Shown: one piece after another, positions 31,849-44,660 of the stretch | Layout: every line of letters begins with the position of its first letter | Numbering within the stretch: position 1 is the stretch's first letter | Assembly: GCA_950295325.1 (NCBI GenBank) | Contig: OX485808.1 | Span: forward strand, 14,200,501-14,264,500 | Direction: 5' to 3' | Length of the DNA stretch: 64,000 nt | Source: Polytrichum commune | Taxonomy: Eukaryota > Streptophyta > Polytrichopsida > Polytrichales > Polytrichaceae | Program-made: the position numbers and the translations under genes | Notes under the pieces: model-generated | Told to the model about the DNA's origin: nothing | Databases searched by the model: none | Seen by the model: only the letters and a program-made list of their open reading frames with translations

Positions 31849-34800
31849 TCAGTCTAGCATACGCATGCCATGTGAGTGCACGGTTCTTTATTATACCCCT
31901 TACATATAAATTTCGCATGACCCGAAAGTTGACTATACTACATATTAATCCCATGTATGTATATGGCAATTTTCAACTTCTTCAATGAAGTTTTTTTATT
32001 ATGTATACAAAATATAAACGATTGGAGGAAACAAAACAACAAACAAAAACCAAAACCTAAAAAAACAAAACTAGTTATAACAAAAACAACAACAACGTGA
32101 AACAATACCCCTCCCATGTTCTCATTAAATACTCTTTTGGTACACCCACGAGGTACCAAACATGCTACATTGACCCCCCCCCCCCCTTCTCTCTCCGAGA
32201 TGCTTTATATTGTCGCATGCGGGTGCAAGAGGCTCTTCATGATGTCATGAGCCGATGTTTATGTATGTTTATCTACATACATTGTTACTCACTTTAAGAT
32301 AGAATATTTCCATCGTTTGAGTCAACTATGCACATCATACGTAACTACAGGTCATTCAATTTAGTCAAAAACATATCATTGTTGCATGTCCAAATCTTAA
32401 AAGAAGGTTGAGGCATCCATAGTCGACCAGGTCCATTTAATCGCTCACCAGGGTCATGTAATGCCGACATGGATGAGATTTATATGTGTTCGGTGAACGG
32501 AGGTAAGGTTTTTGTGGTGGCAGGTTGCGATTGGTTACCCTCGTAAGAGTTTGAACAATTGTCGTAGCCAAGAATGAATATTTACAAGAGTGGTTGTGGG
32601 TTAACCTAGAGACTGATTGTGTGTTACCCTAAACTTTCATGTAAAATTTGTAATAATTTCCATATTCATGGATAAAAATATTAAGTTTTATTTTTGCATT
32701 CTCCTTAGGATTTATTTCTCTTTTCAATAGAAATAATATTTAGCTATTTCTCCTCCTAAATAGATGCAAACTCTATTATTTTATCAGTTATAGATGCCTC
32801 AACTTTAAATGTGGTTTTGACACATGCCTCAAGTTGGCAATGATCCTCAACCAAGAACATCCTATCAAATACCTTAAACTTGTGTGTGTGAGTGATAATA
32901 TAAATATGATAATGTAATGGAGAAATCTACATACCGGGTACTCCATAGTATCTTGCTATAATGAAAAGCATTAAATTAATCTTACAATCTCACTACAATA
33001 AATATTCATTATTTGTGTGTGTGGACCACATTACTTTGTCTTTTTTAATTAGCACGAATATGATATTTCATGCTACTTTTGGGGTAAGATAATTATCTTA
33101 TTGGCTATGTCCTATGGGAAGAGACTTGGGGGTGGTCTTTGAAATGGGCAAAAGTTTGGCAACCAACCTGAATCGGCCACACATGGTCTTAGTAACTCGC
33201 TCTTCAAGTGCAGTCCAATTACAAGTGCTTGTGTGAGGTAAAGTGGCCTCTAAAATAAGCCAAAGTTTGGTCTTGGTCGGACAACCAACCAGAAGCTGGC
33301 CACGTGTGCAAAATATTAGTAGGGCACAATACTCTTGCAACCAACTGCTAGTTTTATGCAAGGTGTTGGTTGAAATTCTCAAGGAAGACCTTGGATCTTG
33401 GATCCACGTTATTTCCACCCACACAAGACACTTAGAATAGCCCACACAAATTATTTTCACTCAATTTCTCACCCACACTATTAGGATAGTTTAATTAGTG
33501 TACTTTTAGGTTTAGAGCAATTAAAAAAAAAAAGGGAACACAGGTGAATCTCCAAGACAAATGGTCAGTTTGAGGGTTGCATTAAGTCACAATCTTCGAA
33601 AAGAGTGGCTAGGTTATCGAGATTTGCTTTGCAAGTTTTTCTTGTTATTTTGTTTGACTTTGCTTTCATAGCCAGTGGACACTAAGGTAACCAAGCCTAG
33701 TTTAGTTGTTTTAATTGGACACCTAGTTTTTGAGTGGTGTGTGGTTAGGTGTGGATCTAAGAAAGGACACCAACAAAGACATCATGCGTTTAAAAATGAT
33801 TGGACTACATGCTAAAATACATCAACTATCCTAGATAGTCGAGATGCTTTTGGAGGACATGTATGATCACCTCATAAAAAAGAGAAACTTCACTTCTAAA
33901 GTGAAGTAGATACTGATACAGGTCCAAGCATGGTAAAGTGGACCAAAAAAGTGCTCCGGTATACTAAAACCATCATTTTTTGGTCAAAGGCCTAAAAGTA
34001 GTAGCAAAGCGTTATTTAAGTTGGAATTTTTTTTCATGATGACCTTTATTGTTGTGTTAAATACTCAATTGTAGAATATCAAGTTGAGATCATCAATACT
34101 TAGCATCAAAAGTGATGCTCAAAAGCAAATGGTTGAGTTTGGTTTTGGACGTAGATTTCATGACCATAACTATTTTGAGGTTGGAATTTTTTATATTCCT
34201 TGAATACATTATCTACTTGAGGGCATCATCACAAAACTTTGTAGAAAACCATCAATTAAGGGTAATTTTATCATATTTTAAACAAAATTTAGATAGTCAC
34301 TTGTTCAATATCACCTACTTGCATATCACTTGCACTATCTTCTAAAATATGTAGATTTTTTTTGAATTTTTTTTGTCATCACAAATTGTTTGGCTTTGTA
34401 GATCAGTATGTTTTAAAAATGTATATGGATTTTTTTTTCAAAAAATTCAAAGTTAATAGATAAAATTGAATCATTTTCACTTAACACTAGGCATGGATCA
34501 GGAGTTGTTCACTTTACCGTGCTTGCACCCATACGAGCTCCAAAAATTATAAAAAAAATAATTACAACCGTCTAGATTTGCTATTCATCTCATATAAGAT
34601 ACGTAAGTAATGCCTTATTGCCTAAGAAGCCTAAAAGTGGTTGCAAGCATTTTTCAGTTCAAATGTTGTTCAAAGCCAACTTAAATTTCTTCATTATTTT
34701 TCTCTAACACTTTGAGATTATATAATTCTACAACATCTTCAACAAACTAATCAAAACTACCTATGAAGAGTTTAATTACATTAACCTCGATTCGGTTGAA

Positions 34801-36096
34801 AGCTTTGATTTCTTCTAAGTTGTTGAAAAAATATATATTTAAGAAAAGTAACAAGGCTAACGACATGGTTGTTTCAATTTTTTTCCCACCAAGTTATGAG
34901 ACTCGTTATTTTAGGCAATGCTAACAAAGGTAGAATGCCTATGATACATCTTGGAACTTTAGTTATCTTCTAGAAGCAAATAATTTGAAAATAACTTGGT
35001 GAAGATCGATGACAAGGATCCATATTCCATTTGGACATATCTAGTCTAGAATTCACCTCTTACAACTCTTTATTGTATATCAACTCCAAAAGAAGTTATC
35101 TAATTCATAGTTTATAATACATCTTTGATTCAAGCTTGATCTCCAAGTTTTTAGGGATTAATATCATAGGAGAAGTGGGCTAATTGGGAATAACAAACCA
35201 CTTGAAATCCCATATACCTTACTTTGCGAGAAATTAAGGTGAGACTCTCACCTTGAAATCTCAAATTGAAATCACCTACTCACTCCATAAGAGGTTTGGG
35301 TTCAATATTCTTTGTTGACAAACTCTTCATGGGAGAGCATGAATTGTTGTATATGAGCATACCTCTCATTCATCCAACGTAAAAGCCTTGAAGTAGTATG
35401 CATCCCGGAGGTTACTTTTTCTAGTTAATTTGACACAGGAAGTAGCTTTAAAGACTTTGATTTAGTATACTTGAACACATCGAGATGAGTCAACAACATA
35501 CCTACTTGGAGGTAAAGATTTTATGTTGGATAGATGAGAGGTATGTTGGTATACGCCAATTCCCTCTCTCCCTCTCCATGGGTTAAACTAAGAAGCATTA
35601 AATGTCACACCTCACTCTTCCTTCCTCTGTTTTTCCTCTCCTACCTAATGAAGATCACCTCCTCAAAGTAAGGTATTTAGGTAATTCTGGACTTTCAGAG
35701 AATTCACAATAATTATGCACGCATTGTGTGATAACAAACATAAATATAGTGCAAGCACACAACTATATGGTCATAACTGCATAATATAAAACCAATAAAA
35801 GTCACAATATTGAAGGGATTCAAAGGGTGATGTCAAGCCTTGTTTTTGCGGACGCAATTGGGAAAGACCTATCCAATCACTTAAAGAGGAAGATAATCTT
35901 CACATCAACCTCATGCAGTTTCTGCATCTCACGAAACTTCGATTATGGCTCTCACAACGACAATTTTGCATGATTCGCAATTCAACACTGGATGCGACAA
36001 TTTCTCGATCCGATGCAATGATCAAAATTGATTGTGGATTTGGAAGCGCCCATTATAGGCCACCACACAGTATTGTGCATCGGTTCACTGAGAACC
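31849..36096. other. AT-rich intergenic sequence, no gene seen
   Basis: A long stretch without recognisable genes. It contains a C13 run (32174-32186), two partly similar blocks near 33145-33190 and 33255-33310 (CAAAGTTTGG...CAACCAACC[TA]GAA...GGCCAC), a weak relative of the 718-1000 repeat near 33740-33890, and a short frame at 35913-36137 that I do not recognise. Confidence 0.4.
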
Positions 36097-36880
36097 TCGG
36101 GGGGTGCACTGTACTAAACATGTACGAGTATACGTGAGTGCACATGAGGGGTATTGATTTGGACCTTGCCGTGTTACGTATACATATGGTATACATGTTA
36201 TGATTCATAATTACGTACATATATGGAAGGCCTTTAAAAAGTATACAATAATTGTACTTGTATGGTATTGTTACTATACTACATATCATAAGTTTTCATA
36301 TTGGATGAAATTAGGATTAACTAGGATTAACGATTTTCGTTAGCAACCTTATAGGGTAGTATGAACCATGTACAAGGAGTCAAGGTAATATCGGGGAAAG
36401 AGGTAGTATTAGGGTTTTGAAATGATTCGTTCAGCTCAAAGTAACAAGGAGATTGGTTTATGTTGGTATCAAAAAGGGGCTAACAACAAGTGGACATATG
36501 ATCTTACTGATCATTTGATGGTAGACTTAGAGACAATAATTGCATTGGCTACAATGACATATATTGGTGAATCAAATGTTTATGAGTTACATCCGGGAGA
36601 TGAAAAAGTTTTCAACGACTTTGCTGATGAAAGCTAGGATATTTTGTTATACATATTATAGGGGTTGATTATTGTTCAAAAGTATATTTGTATACTTATG
36701 TTAATGACTATATATGAATGGATGTTTTTTTGTGTATACATATTGTCACTTGTATATTTATTGTTGCAATTGTATGTGTATTACTTCATTTCACAAAAAA
36801 TAACTTGTATATAGGGGGTTTTTAGAGTATGCAATGAACGCACATGATTCTAGGTTTTAATGAAAGGTGCACCCCCCGAG
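36097..36880. mobile_element. 784-bp TIR element with a short frame inside
   Basis: The ends are perfect inverted repeats CTCGGGGGGTGCAC (36097-36110 and 36867-36880). The left 80 bp (GTGAGTGCAC, GAGGGGTATTGAT) and the right 120 bp resemble the ends of the shorter element at 45813-46189. The extra central 400 bp holds the frame at 36422-36637. Superfamily not assigned. Confidence 0.65.
36422..36637 (+). CDS. 71-aa frame inside the 784-bp element, unrecognised
   Basis: From ATG 36422 the product is evenly composed and protein-like, with NNKWTYDLTDHLMVDLETII and a YELHPGDEKVFNDFADES end. I do not recognise it. It lies in the centre of a TIR element and is missing from the related shorter element at 45813, so it is either a remnant of the element's own protein or captured sequence. 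It has no splice-like signals that I trust. Confidence 0.3.
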   Translation: MIRSAQSNKEIGLCWYQKGANNKWTYDLTDHLMVDLETIIALATMTYIGESNVYELHPGDEKVFNDFADES

Positions 36881-36915
36881 CTGAGAACTCAACAATCCAG
36901 CATCGACAAATTGGG

Positions 36916-36940
36916 CTACTACTACTACTACTACTACTAC
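36916..36940 (+). repeat. (CTA)8 microsatellite
   Basis: Eight CTA units plus one base form this run, just outside the right end of the 784-bp element. Confidence 0.95.
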
Positions 36941-37268
36941 AAGATTGATAGAAACAAAAAATTACGAATGGTTTTGCAACACATATTCTGGAACATGCAA
37001 GATACACATGAAAAGCTAATTCAATGAAGATCATGAACCTAAGTAGCACCCAATAGAGCTTTAGCATGAAAGCAGCCTAATTAAAGTTGGAGAGGCACCA
37101 TGGCAAGCTACAAAGGCAAACCTGATGGACGCTCTGTGTTACTGCAGATCACGACAATCTTTTTGCTGCTTGCAATGCAAACAACCAGCAAGTAGTACAT
37201 GGAAGGAGAGTTTTTTACTTTAATGATTTGGTGAAGCACATAGCAAGGCCTAGGTGAGGGATAGATTA

Positions 37269-37783
37269 GGGCCACTTCACACACGAGGCTGAGAGCCCGT
37301 GACCATTACACTTCAAGCGCTCTCGTTGGTGGAAAAGGCGGAGCCGGTCCAAGTTCGCTACTTCACACTACGCTTGAGGGACCAACGGAGTATGTGAATG
37401 CAAGATGGATGTAAAGTCTACATGGATTCCTACATGGATTCCTACATGGCATCGAATGGATCATGTTTCATGGTCGCTTGGACTATTTTCAAAAACCACC
37501 TCTTGGAGGTAGGCCTGAACACAAAACCGGGAGACCATGGCACTCTGAACGCTCACAACCGTTGGTTTATTCTATTTTATCATGTGTGAGGGTCTGGATG
37601 AATAGAAATACATTGAAATAGCATTTGGTTGAGAGCCCGGTCACATATGACTGCACAGTACACTTGAGGGTCCGTGACCACATTACATGATCTTGGAGGT
37701 GTGTTGGGACGGCCTTTGGACACTTTCTGTTGGGCTCTCACAATTTCATGGTCACAGCTCTTGGCTCGTGTGTGAAGAGGCCC
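37269..37783 (-). mobile_element. 515-bp MITE, GGGCCACTTCACAC family, copy 2
   Basis: This copy is inverted relative to 31335 and 46232. The left end GGGCCACTTCACACACGAG follows TTA (37266-37268). The inverted right end GGGCCTCTTCACACACGAG is followed by TTG, a near match to a TTA target repeat. An 18-bp block (TACATGGATTCC-type) is locally duplicated near 37428-37450. Confidence 0.8.
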
Positions 37784-37949
37784 TTGGATCTGGGATTAAG
37801 TGGCGATCCAATGGAGATGACGCCCAGTTATGCAGTCTGTGTGCGCAGTTCGACAGCCAAGCCAGCAACGGGAGGAATGGGGAGCCCGATCCTTGCTGTT
37901 GGGCAAAATAAGGTCAAGTGCAAATCCCGAATTCAGAGGTCGTGATAGA

Positions 37950-38950
37950 TCCAGAAAAGTTAATGGAAACAGCGTGGGGATCTATGTTCGGGAAGAACCG
38001 GCGGTTAGTTACAGATGAATCGGTTGAGTTTGAGAAATAACCGGTTGAAGTTGGAGACTTCAGGAGAATTACCGATCATTTTAGAGGAATCTGTAGAATA
38101 TACCTCAAATGAATGAAAGCAAAACCGGAAGATGTCAACATGTAACCGGCTGGAATTAGAATCACTAGGATCTTGATCGACTATGCATGCCCAAACACTT
38201 CCCGGGCACTGGTGGGGATCGATCCCACAGCTTGGGTTGCATCCCTGACGGGCAATCGAAGGAGAGGTGATTCCCAAGGGCAAGGTGAGAAAACAATAAC
38301 GGGATCTTGATAACTCTGGGATCCAAAATCCTACAAGTCGATCATGCGGAGATCCAGCTGCCGCACACTAATTGGTAAGTTTCTCAGATGGAGATTGGAC
38401 AATGCTACTCAAAGTAGATGGTTGTCTTTTGATCGATGCAAAACTATGACCTAAGGATGTTGTCAGCTAACAACAAGCAAGTCGCGGGCTCTTCTACTGG
38501 AAAACTGAGGATGTGGATGTGATTGCCCATGCAGTCTCCACACAAATCAGTTCTAGGAACATGTATCATGTAGTAGTGGGTGCCAGGTTTCAATCCCGAC
38601 ACACCTGAAGCCTTAAAAATCCTGACCTAGGTCAATATAAAGAGGATCCCACTAGGATTCGGGCAGAGCACAATGCAAATAGGAGATCGACTAGGCCGGA
38701 AAATCGGGTTCGATACAAACAATGAGATGGCCGAGAAACCCTCCGCTTTTGTATTGCGCTTGATCTTTCGGAAGGCTACGTTACCTTAATAGTAATAGAA
38801 TGTGGAGAGGGTTGACCGCCATGCATGATCTTGGTGGATTATGACCACCTTCCTGTAAGATGTTGCTTTTGCCTTTCTTAAACCCACCAAATCAAAGAAT
38901 GTAGCCAGTGCAAGTGGAAAAAAAGAAGAGGAGTAGGTGGCATGAGCAAG
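37950..38950 (+). mobile_element. L1-type LINE remnant: leader plus ORF1 pieces
   Basis: On the plus strand, a frame near 38676-38780 includes IGDRLGRKIGFDT and FVLRLIFRK, the pattern of the DUF4283 region of plant L1 ORF1. A further frame at 38837-38920 reads VDYDHLPVRCCFC, then a stop, then THQIKEC, a CX2CX4HX4C zinc knuckle with its fourth spacer residue replaced by the stop. At least one frameshift separates the two pieces, so the ORF is dead. The upstream part (37960-38220) is homologous to 54430-54640 through CATGTAACCGG[AC]TGGA. No reverse transcriptase is found. Confidence 0.5.
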
Positions 38951-39850
38951 AAGAGGAAATAGATCGAGGGGAGACTAATGATGAAGGTTACGTTTTGGGA
39001 GTAGAGGGAATAAGTTGCTAGTTGAATCAAGGTGCCCTGCAGTCAATCATCAACGTCACTACCTCGAGCTGTGAGCTGTGAGTTGTGAGCAACAAGCAAG
39101 CAAAGACAGCTAGCTACTATAGCAAGCAAAAAAAACTCTAAGCCTAAAACCCTTTATGCAAAACGATTGACAACATAGCAGGAGCAAGGCATGAATTCAA
39201 CCAAAAAAAACACGAAAGAAGTTGCATGCAAAGTGAGGCTTTATTGAGAAATAGAATGATTCCATGGGCACATGCACTCACAACATATATCATGATGCTC
39301 AAAATTGAAAGCAAACCCTAAATATTAATCATTCTAGCGCCATGCAACTACGTAGCTGGAGGTGCCCAAGACATATGTGCACAATGAGAGCCAATGGGGG
39401 AGGGATAGCATTGGAGGGAGCGATGGGAGCAAATGAATTCCTTTTCACATAGTCGGAGGATAGGTTTCATTCTAGAGGACATGTTGCAAGGAAACAAAGA
39501 ATGTTGTGTCTGGGTTGAAATGGTCACCAATGCGGCGACGCTACAAAGGAAGTCATTTTGGAGATCTAAGCCCTGCCTTTCGCTCTTCACCTGGTTGTCA
39601 CTTTGATCCTACGTGGAGATATCGAAGTGACTTCGATAATTTCCGATGGCGATGGGTTGCCTTATAGTCAAACCCCTCGTCTTCTTCAACCTCGAGATCT
39701 TTGTCGTCCGACAAATCAACATCGGTTCCCTTGTTCAAATTGAGTTGCAGGTGTGGCGAATTTGGAAGGGAATTTGAAGTTTCAACAATCGGTGCGGTGG
39801 TGCATCTGAGGACAGTGGGTGTGTGCACACGTACGCCGGCAGTCGAAGTA
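38951..39850. other. Intergenic sequence between LINE and transposon-ORF remnants
   Basis: I see no recognisable gene. Minus-strand frames at 39348-39590 and 39598-39864 are open, the latter acidic (DVDLSDDKDLEVEEDEGFDY). They could belong to the decayed transposon next to it, but I do not recognise them. Confidence 0.35.
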
Positions 39851-39879
39851 ATTATAACCCCCACTCAATGATTTGTTCA

Positions 39880-40530
39880 ACATTGTCATCTACAACCATC
39901 TCCTTCTCCAACGGTTTGAGCTCTTGCTCGCGGCGTAGAAGTAGCCATCGCCATGCCTATGCTGCAGGTGATAAGAGAATCTTCCAACGTGAAGAGGCTC
40001 AAGGCATTTTGCTGAGCAATTTGTTCAACCTTGAGCATCGCCTATGCAAACTCGGTAGTCGCCCTCGCATTTGCCCTCAAGGTTGATTCCTAAACCTTCA
40101 TGTTTATGCGATCTAGCTTAGCTGATTTTCCTCCAGGTGGCCTACCAAGGCTAATAATGTTCACTTGAACTTGTTGGTGCCAATTGCGTGAATTGGCCTC
40201 CCTCCTGTCAACGGACACATCGCTAGCATCCACGCCTCCCACCTTGCACTGAAGATCGTTGCAAATCATGGGTGATCTCGGAGAAGTAGCCAAAAATGTT
40301 TATGTGCAAAAGGGTTAACTTTCCCAATCTTCTACTCAAAGAACTACAAGACATCAACGATGATGTCCTCGCATGTTCGCCCGCTCTAGTTCAAGGCCTT
40401 GATATGCTCATAGTAGCCCACAAACTTGCCAATGTTTGCTTTCAAATTGCCCCACTTAGTTTCAACGACTCATGGCAACTTGCTATGTTTGTTTTTTGCA
40501 TAATGCATCGTCACAACTACCCAAAAGGAT
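39880..40530 (-). pseudogene. Remnant of a Myb/NAM-associated ORF of PIF/Harbinger type
   Basis: Read on the minus strand, 40470-40265 gives VVETKWGNLKANIGKFVGYY, EHIKALN, a stop, SGRTCEDIIVDVL and later HFWLLLRDHP. This is the characteristic middle of plant proteins with a SANT/Myb-like N-terminus and a NAM-associated C-terminus, which PIF/Harbinger elements carry as their second ORF (host-domesticated copies also exist). The following frame has RPPGGKSAK (the usual RPxGxKxAK box, about 40110-40135) and FA.AMLKVEQIAQQNALSLF. Several stops and at least one frameshift show it is a pseudogene. The SANT part is missing. Confidence 0.65.
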
Positions 40531-40742
40531 GTTTTTTATTTGCCTAATCGCTTGTCGCGCGTCAATTGAAATATACATAAACTCATGCAGTACCATTCTT
40601 CCTCCTTGGGCAAAAAATTCTTCCTCTTTCACTTCAACCCACCTGCAGTGACATTACCCACATGGGCCATGACATACCTAAATATGGGGAATTTGATTCA
40701 TAGCATGGGGGGGGGGGGGAAGTTGAGCATGTCAATAGAGGG

Positions 40743-40822
40743 CGATTGAAAGAAAACTTGTATGATTATGTCTGCCCGCTCGCGATTGAAAGAAAACTTG
40801 TATGATTATGTCTGCCCGCTCG
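40743..40822 (+). repeat. Perfect 40-bp tandem duplication
   Basis: Two identical adjacent 40-bp units begin CGATTGAAAG and end CCGCTCG (40743-40782 and 40783-40822). Confidence 0.9.
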
Positions 40823-40937
40823 CGATTTATGGCATTGGCAGGTCTTTATGGGACTATAAAGACCCTTTGGCAGTCCCGGCCACTATAAACCTAACATGTC
40901 ATTACCCACTAGCTTGGTGAGGCTAGTGGGGACGCTC
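40823..40937. mobile_element. Truncated TIR-element end of the GAGCGTCCCCA type
   Basis: The sequence ends GCTAGTGGGGACGCTC, the inverted form of GAGCGTCCCCACTAGC, matching the ends of the 9788-10204 element. Upstream are GGCATTGGCAGG and TTTGGCAGTCCCGG blocks. No opposite end was found, so it looks like a fragment or a diverged member. Confidence 0.4.
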
Positions 40938-42462
40938 TTCACATTGCCAATACTATCATGCATTAATCTCGTTCCGGATTAGCAATATGAAAGTTGTTAT
41001 TTTAATGCATGTCTTGAAGTAAATGATAAGATTGGCACGACACGGAGGGGATTGCTTCGAGGGGAATGTTCTATGTCCATTAATAGATGACAAAAGAAGA
41101 TGATAAGATTTGTAGCCATATAATGAAAAGACTCAAAATGACTAGCAATGGAATTGCAATGGCCAACGTAACACTGAAGATAGAATTATGGATAGAGGGT
41201 ATTTACTATCTCATAAGAATTAGCTCAGGGGAGGATGTAGTACCTTGTGTGTGTCTCCTATGGTCGGGTGGTTTGAGCTTACGACAAATCACAAATTAGC
41301 TATTGAGTTGTGGAATTGTTCATAATGCATTGAGATTAAAAGCTCATGACCCTTGTGTCTTGTGTGAAATTAACTTGGGCCTGTGTTGACCTTGCCCGTG
41401 GCACCTGCGCATATGGATTAATATCATGGATGAACCCAACCCCTTAAACCCATGCAACCATGTGCCTCCCATGCATGTGCGTACCTACCATATGCATGCA
41501 TGCCCATGCCCATGCTCATAAGCCCACATGACCTGTCACCATGCCCCCATAGAGGACTTTAAGAAAAGAAAAGAATTTTCTTCTTTGTATTAATTTCATT
41601 ATCATTATTTGTCCCTTTGCCCATACCATGTTGCCACTTTGGCCCCATGCCCCCATGGAGCATGACAACAACCACCACCACCACCACCAAGTCTTCCAAT
41701 GTATATCAATTATTGTTGTATTGTAAAGAATACGTGAAATGTATTGTGTTGGCCTATGAGGTTAGGCAACTCTCTCTATCTCTCCAAAAAAATTTAGTTG
41801 TTACCCATGAGACTCATGAATGTTTAGATGTTCCACCCAATGTGGGGACGACACATTGACACAAAGCTTGGTGGGCATGCATGCGCGCACACACACCAAT
41901 TAATCAACTAACGAGTGCCAAATCTCATACCTCTACATAATGTGTTTGAAATACTTGTTCATAAGCTTGGTTTGAGTTGTGCACTTCCCAACATCACGCT
42001 TTCTTATATAAGAGATGGAATCCTAAGATATGTTTGTGTTTATGTCGCTTGGCTATGGATTATTGTTCATGTGTAACACATTTAGATTTAAGTAATTTTG
42101 GACAAAATAGTTATCAGAAAACAATAATGCATATACAAAATTGTACTTTGCATTGTTGATGCATGCACATTTCAAGACATAGTATGTGGAGGAAAAAATA
42201 TATAGCATCATATGATGGGAACCCTAATAATACTTTGAAAAGCAATATGATTGCAACAAGACTCCACATGTGAATTCTCATCATACCACAATATACATGC
42301 AACAAATAAAAAAAATTACAACAAGGCATAAGCACCCATCTAAGGATATTAACTTCAATCATTCATGCATGGTAAGCCATTGAAACTACGTGTATACACT
42401 TTAATTATGTCCAAAATTTATGCAGAATTCTAGATTTCCCTTAAAACTACACTGATTATCCC
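40938..42462. other. Intergenic sequence, no gene seen
   Basis: Only short frames occur. A dense cluster of CATGCATG/CCATGC motifs (41450-41530) and a short ACC microsatellite (41663-41689) are present. Confidence 0.4.
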
Positions 42463-42654
42463 AATTAGTGTGTGTTACTATTTGGAGTTACGTGAAGCTA
42501 CATCTATTTAATGAGAATGTAATGTTTTACCAAGCAAAGTCCTTTCTTTTCTACAATGTCCAAACAACCTATTGAACTTTCATCAGTAAAAATTAAACTC
42601 ATGAGTAAGATGTTATCGCACTGCGCAACTCCAAATAGTGACACACACTAAAGT
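42463..42654. mobile_element. About 192-bp fold-back MITE, TTTAGTGTG...ACTATTTGG family
   Basis: The left end TTAGTGTGTGTTACTATTTGG and the inverted right end TTTAGTGTGTGTCACTATTTGG continue into a GAGTT(A/G)CG block. The interior is AT-rich. The ends are related to those of 58642-58861. Confidence 0.65.
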
Positions 42655-42939
42655 AGAGGTGCCCATTCCCAATCGGGACCCCATTAGCAACCTACATGGT
42701 ACTGGAATTTTGATTAGGCTAGGACTCAATTTCAAGCAGGTTGGGACTTGAATTTCGATCAAGCAAGAACCAATAGTGCTATGACACACATGTCTTGGTC
42801 TGTGAGTGCTAAAGTGAGAATGAATGAGGAGTTATGGCAGACTCTAGACATTGGTAACATGATCGGGCCAACTTTTGACTTCAAAAATTTCACAGTAGGT
42901 TCAATTTAAGGAATAAAATTACCAAAAAAATTGCAGTCC

Positions 42940-44660
42940 TCCTAATTTCTATCTTCCTACACAAGAGAAATTTGCATCACCTTATACTTCTCCGAGTCTG
43001 GAGTAGAATCTCTTAAGTGATCGGCTATAGGCACCTCTACTCTAATTGGGATAATCAGTGTAATTAACATTGACTTGCAGATAAATAGTGTCTCCAATAT
43101 GCCTACATATTTGAGGAAAAGTAGAAGGAATAACCAAAGCATTAAATGAACAGGCAAAGTAGGGACATTGGCCGAGTTTGACTCAAAATTCTCAACATTC
43201 ACTTATTATTATGTCCTCAAAGGACATCGAGTGCAAAAGAAAACATCATGCATTCATTGTCTTGTTTGAATAATGTCATGAACGTGAAACTTCATGAAAG
43301 ATTATTGTTGTAGTATGTGTAGCCAGTGGGATTTTTTTATTTAAAAAATTAAAAAGCAACTTTGGGGGTGGGTGACAGATAGGGAGAATCAAAGTGAATT
43401 CATAAAACTTAAATGGAGAAAAAAGGTCTCCACTTAAGGTTTTTTCTTGAATGGAGAGAAATACTTCCAACAACTCTTCTTTGGATATAAACATCATTCA
43501 AAGTTTGAAAGTCGATATTTTTTGTGAATATAATAATTTTGTAGAAAAAATCATTCATCAGCTGGAAGGTTGAACATGGGCTCAATAGTGAACCAATAAT
43601 AGTATGGCAAACCCAAACCAAAACATCATCATAAAGCAATCCTTGGACACCTCCAAACACAATCAAATTTTTAAAAAGGACCTCCACCCATGTGCTTAGG
43701 GGGTAGTACCCCCAAACTAGAGATCATAATGTAGTCTCGAATAACATCAAGAGTCAAAGGACATAGGGACTCAATGCACAACATATACACACACATATTC
43801 TACATGCCTCACCAAGTCCTCGAGTCAATTTTTTTTTAATTGGTGGGAGAAAGGGGGGGGGAGGTTCGAAGCTTTATTTAGTGCATTGTCTCATGGTAGG
43901 GCTAAAACCTAAAACATATTCATATGTGACATGTTGATCAAAATACAAAGCATGTATATGTACCCAAGGCACTCAAGTTGCATATTAAAATCTAAACTCT
44001 CAATAACATTGAGGTCTTCAACCAATTCCGAAAATACACTTTGAGCAACAAAATTATTTTAGATAGAATCATCTAATGTTCAATCGGCTTAAACTGAATA
44101 CAAGTAGTTTAAATACATATTTTTGTGCATGGAGATGCCCAACATGGGCCTCTCGGATGTTTTAGAACTAACTTAATGAATATGAACCGATGACACAAAA
44201 TCCCACTAGCTTTGTTATGATTGGGTAGCTTCATTTTTCTAAAATATGGAAAGAAATCGAAATATTAAGTGAATTCACCAAACCATAATACAAGCATACT
44301 TTAAAAAATCTTTATATGACAAGGGAAAATGGAGTGAGGGGGTAAATAAAGCATTCAATGAATAACCAAAAGGTAGTAATACATGCAAAGGAAGGATGTC
44401 GGTCAAGTTGGGCTCAAAATTATCAACGTTCACTTATGTCCTCAAAAGCACATCAAGTGCAAACAAGAACATCATGAATTTCAACATGAAGAGGCAAGCC
44501 CACACCAGTCAAAGAAAAAGGAGAGGCAAAAAAAATTTCATGTGCATGTAACTCAATGGATGTCGAACTCAAACTTTGCCAATCATCGCGAGGTACAAAG
44601 ATGTAATGAATTGCTCTTTACTTTTTGGTCGCTTGAACTCAAAGTTATTTAGTAAAGTAA
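42940..44660. repeat. Patchwork of diverged dispersed repeats
   Basis: 42940-43230 resembles 44335-44480 (CAAAATT[CA]TCAAC[AG]TTCACTTAT, ATGTCCTCAAA, CATC[GA]AGTGCAAA). 43430-43730 resembles 50200-50470 (AACACCATT-like, GAAAGTC, CATG[GA]GCTCAAT[AG]GTGAACC, AAAACATC[AG]TCATAAA, GTGCTTAGGG). 43860-44160 resembles intron 4 of the ERD2-related gene. No termini are identified. These are probably pieces of one or two old large elements. Confidence 0.5.
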
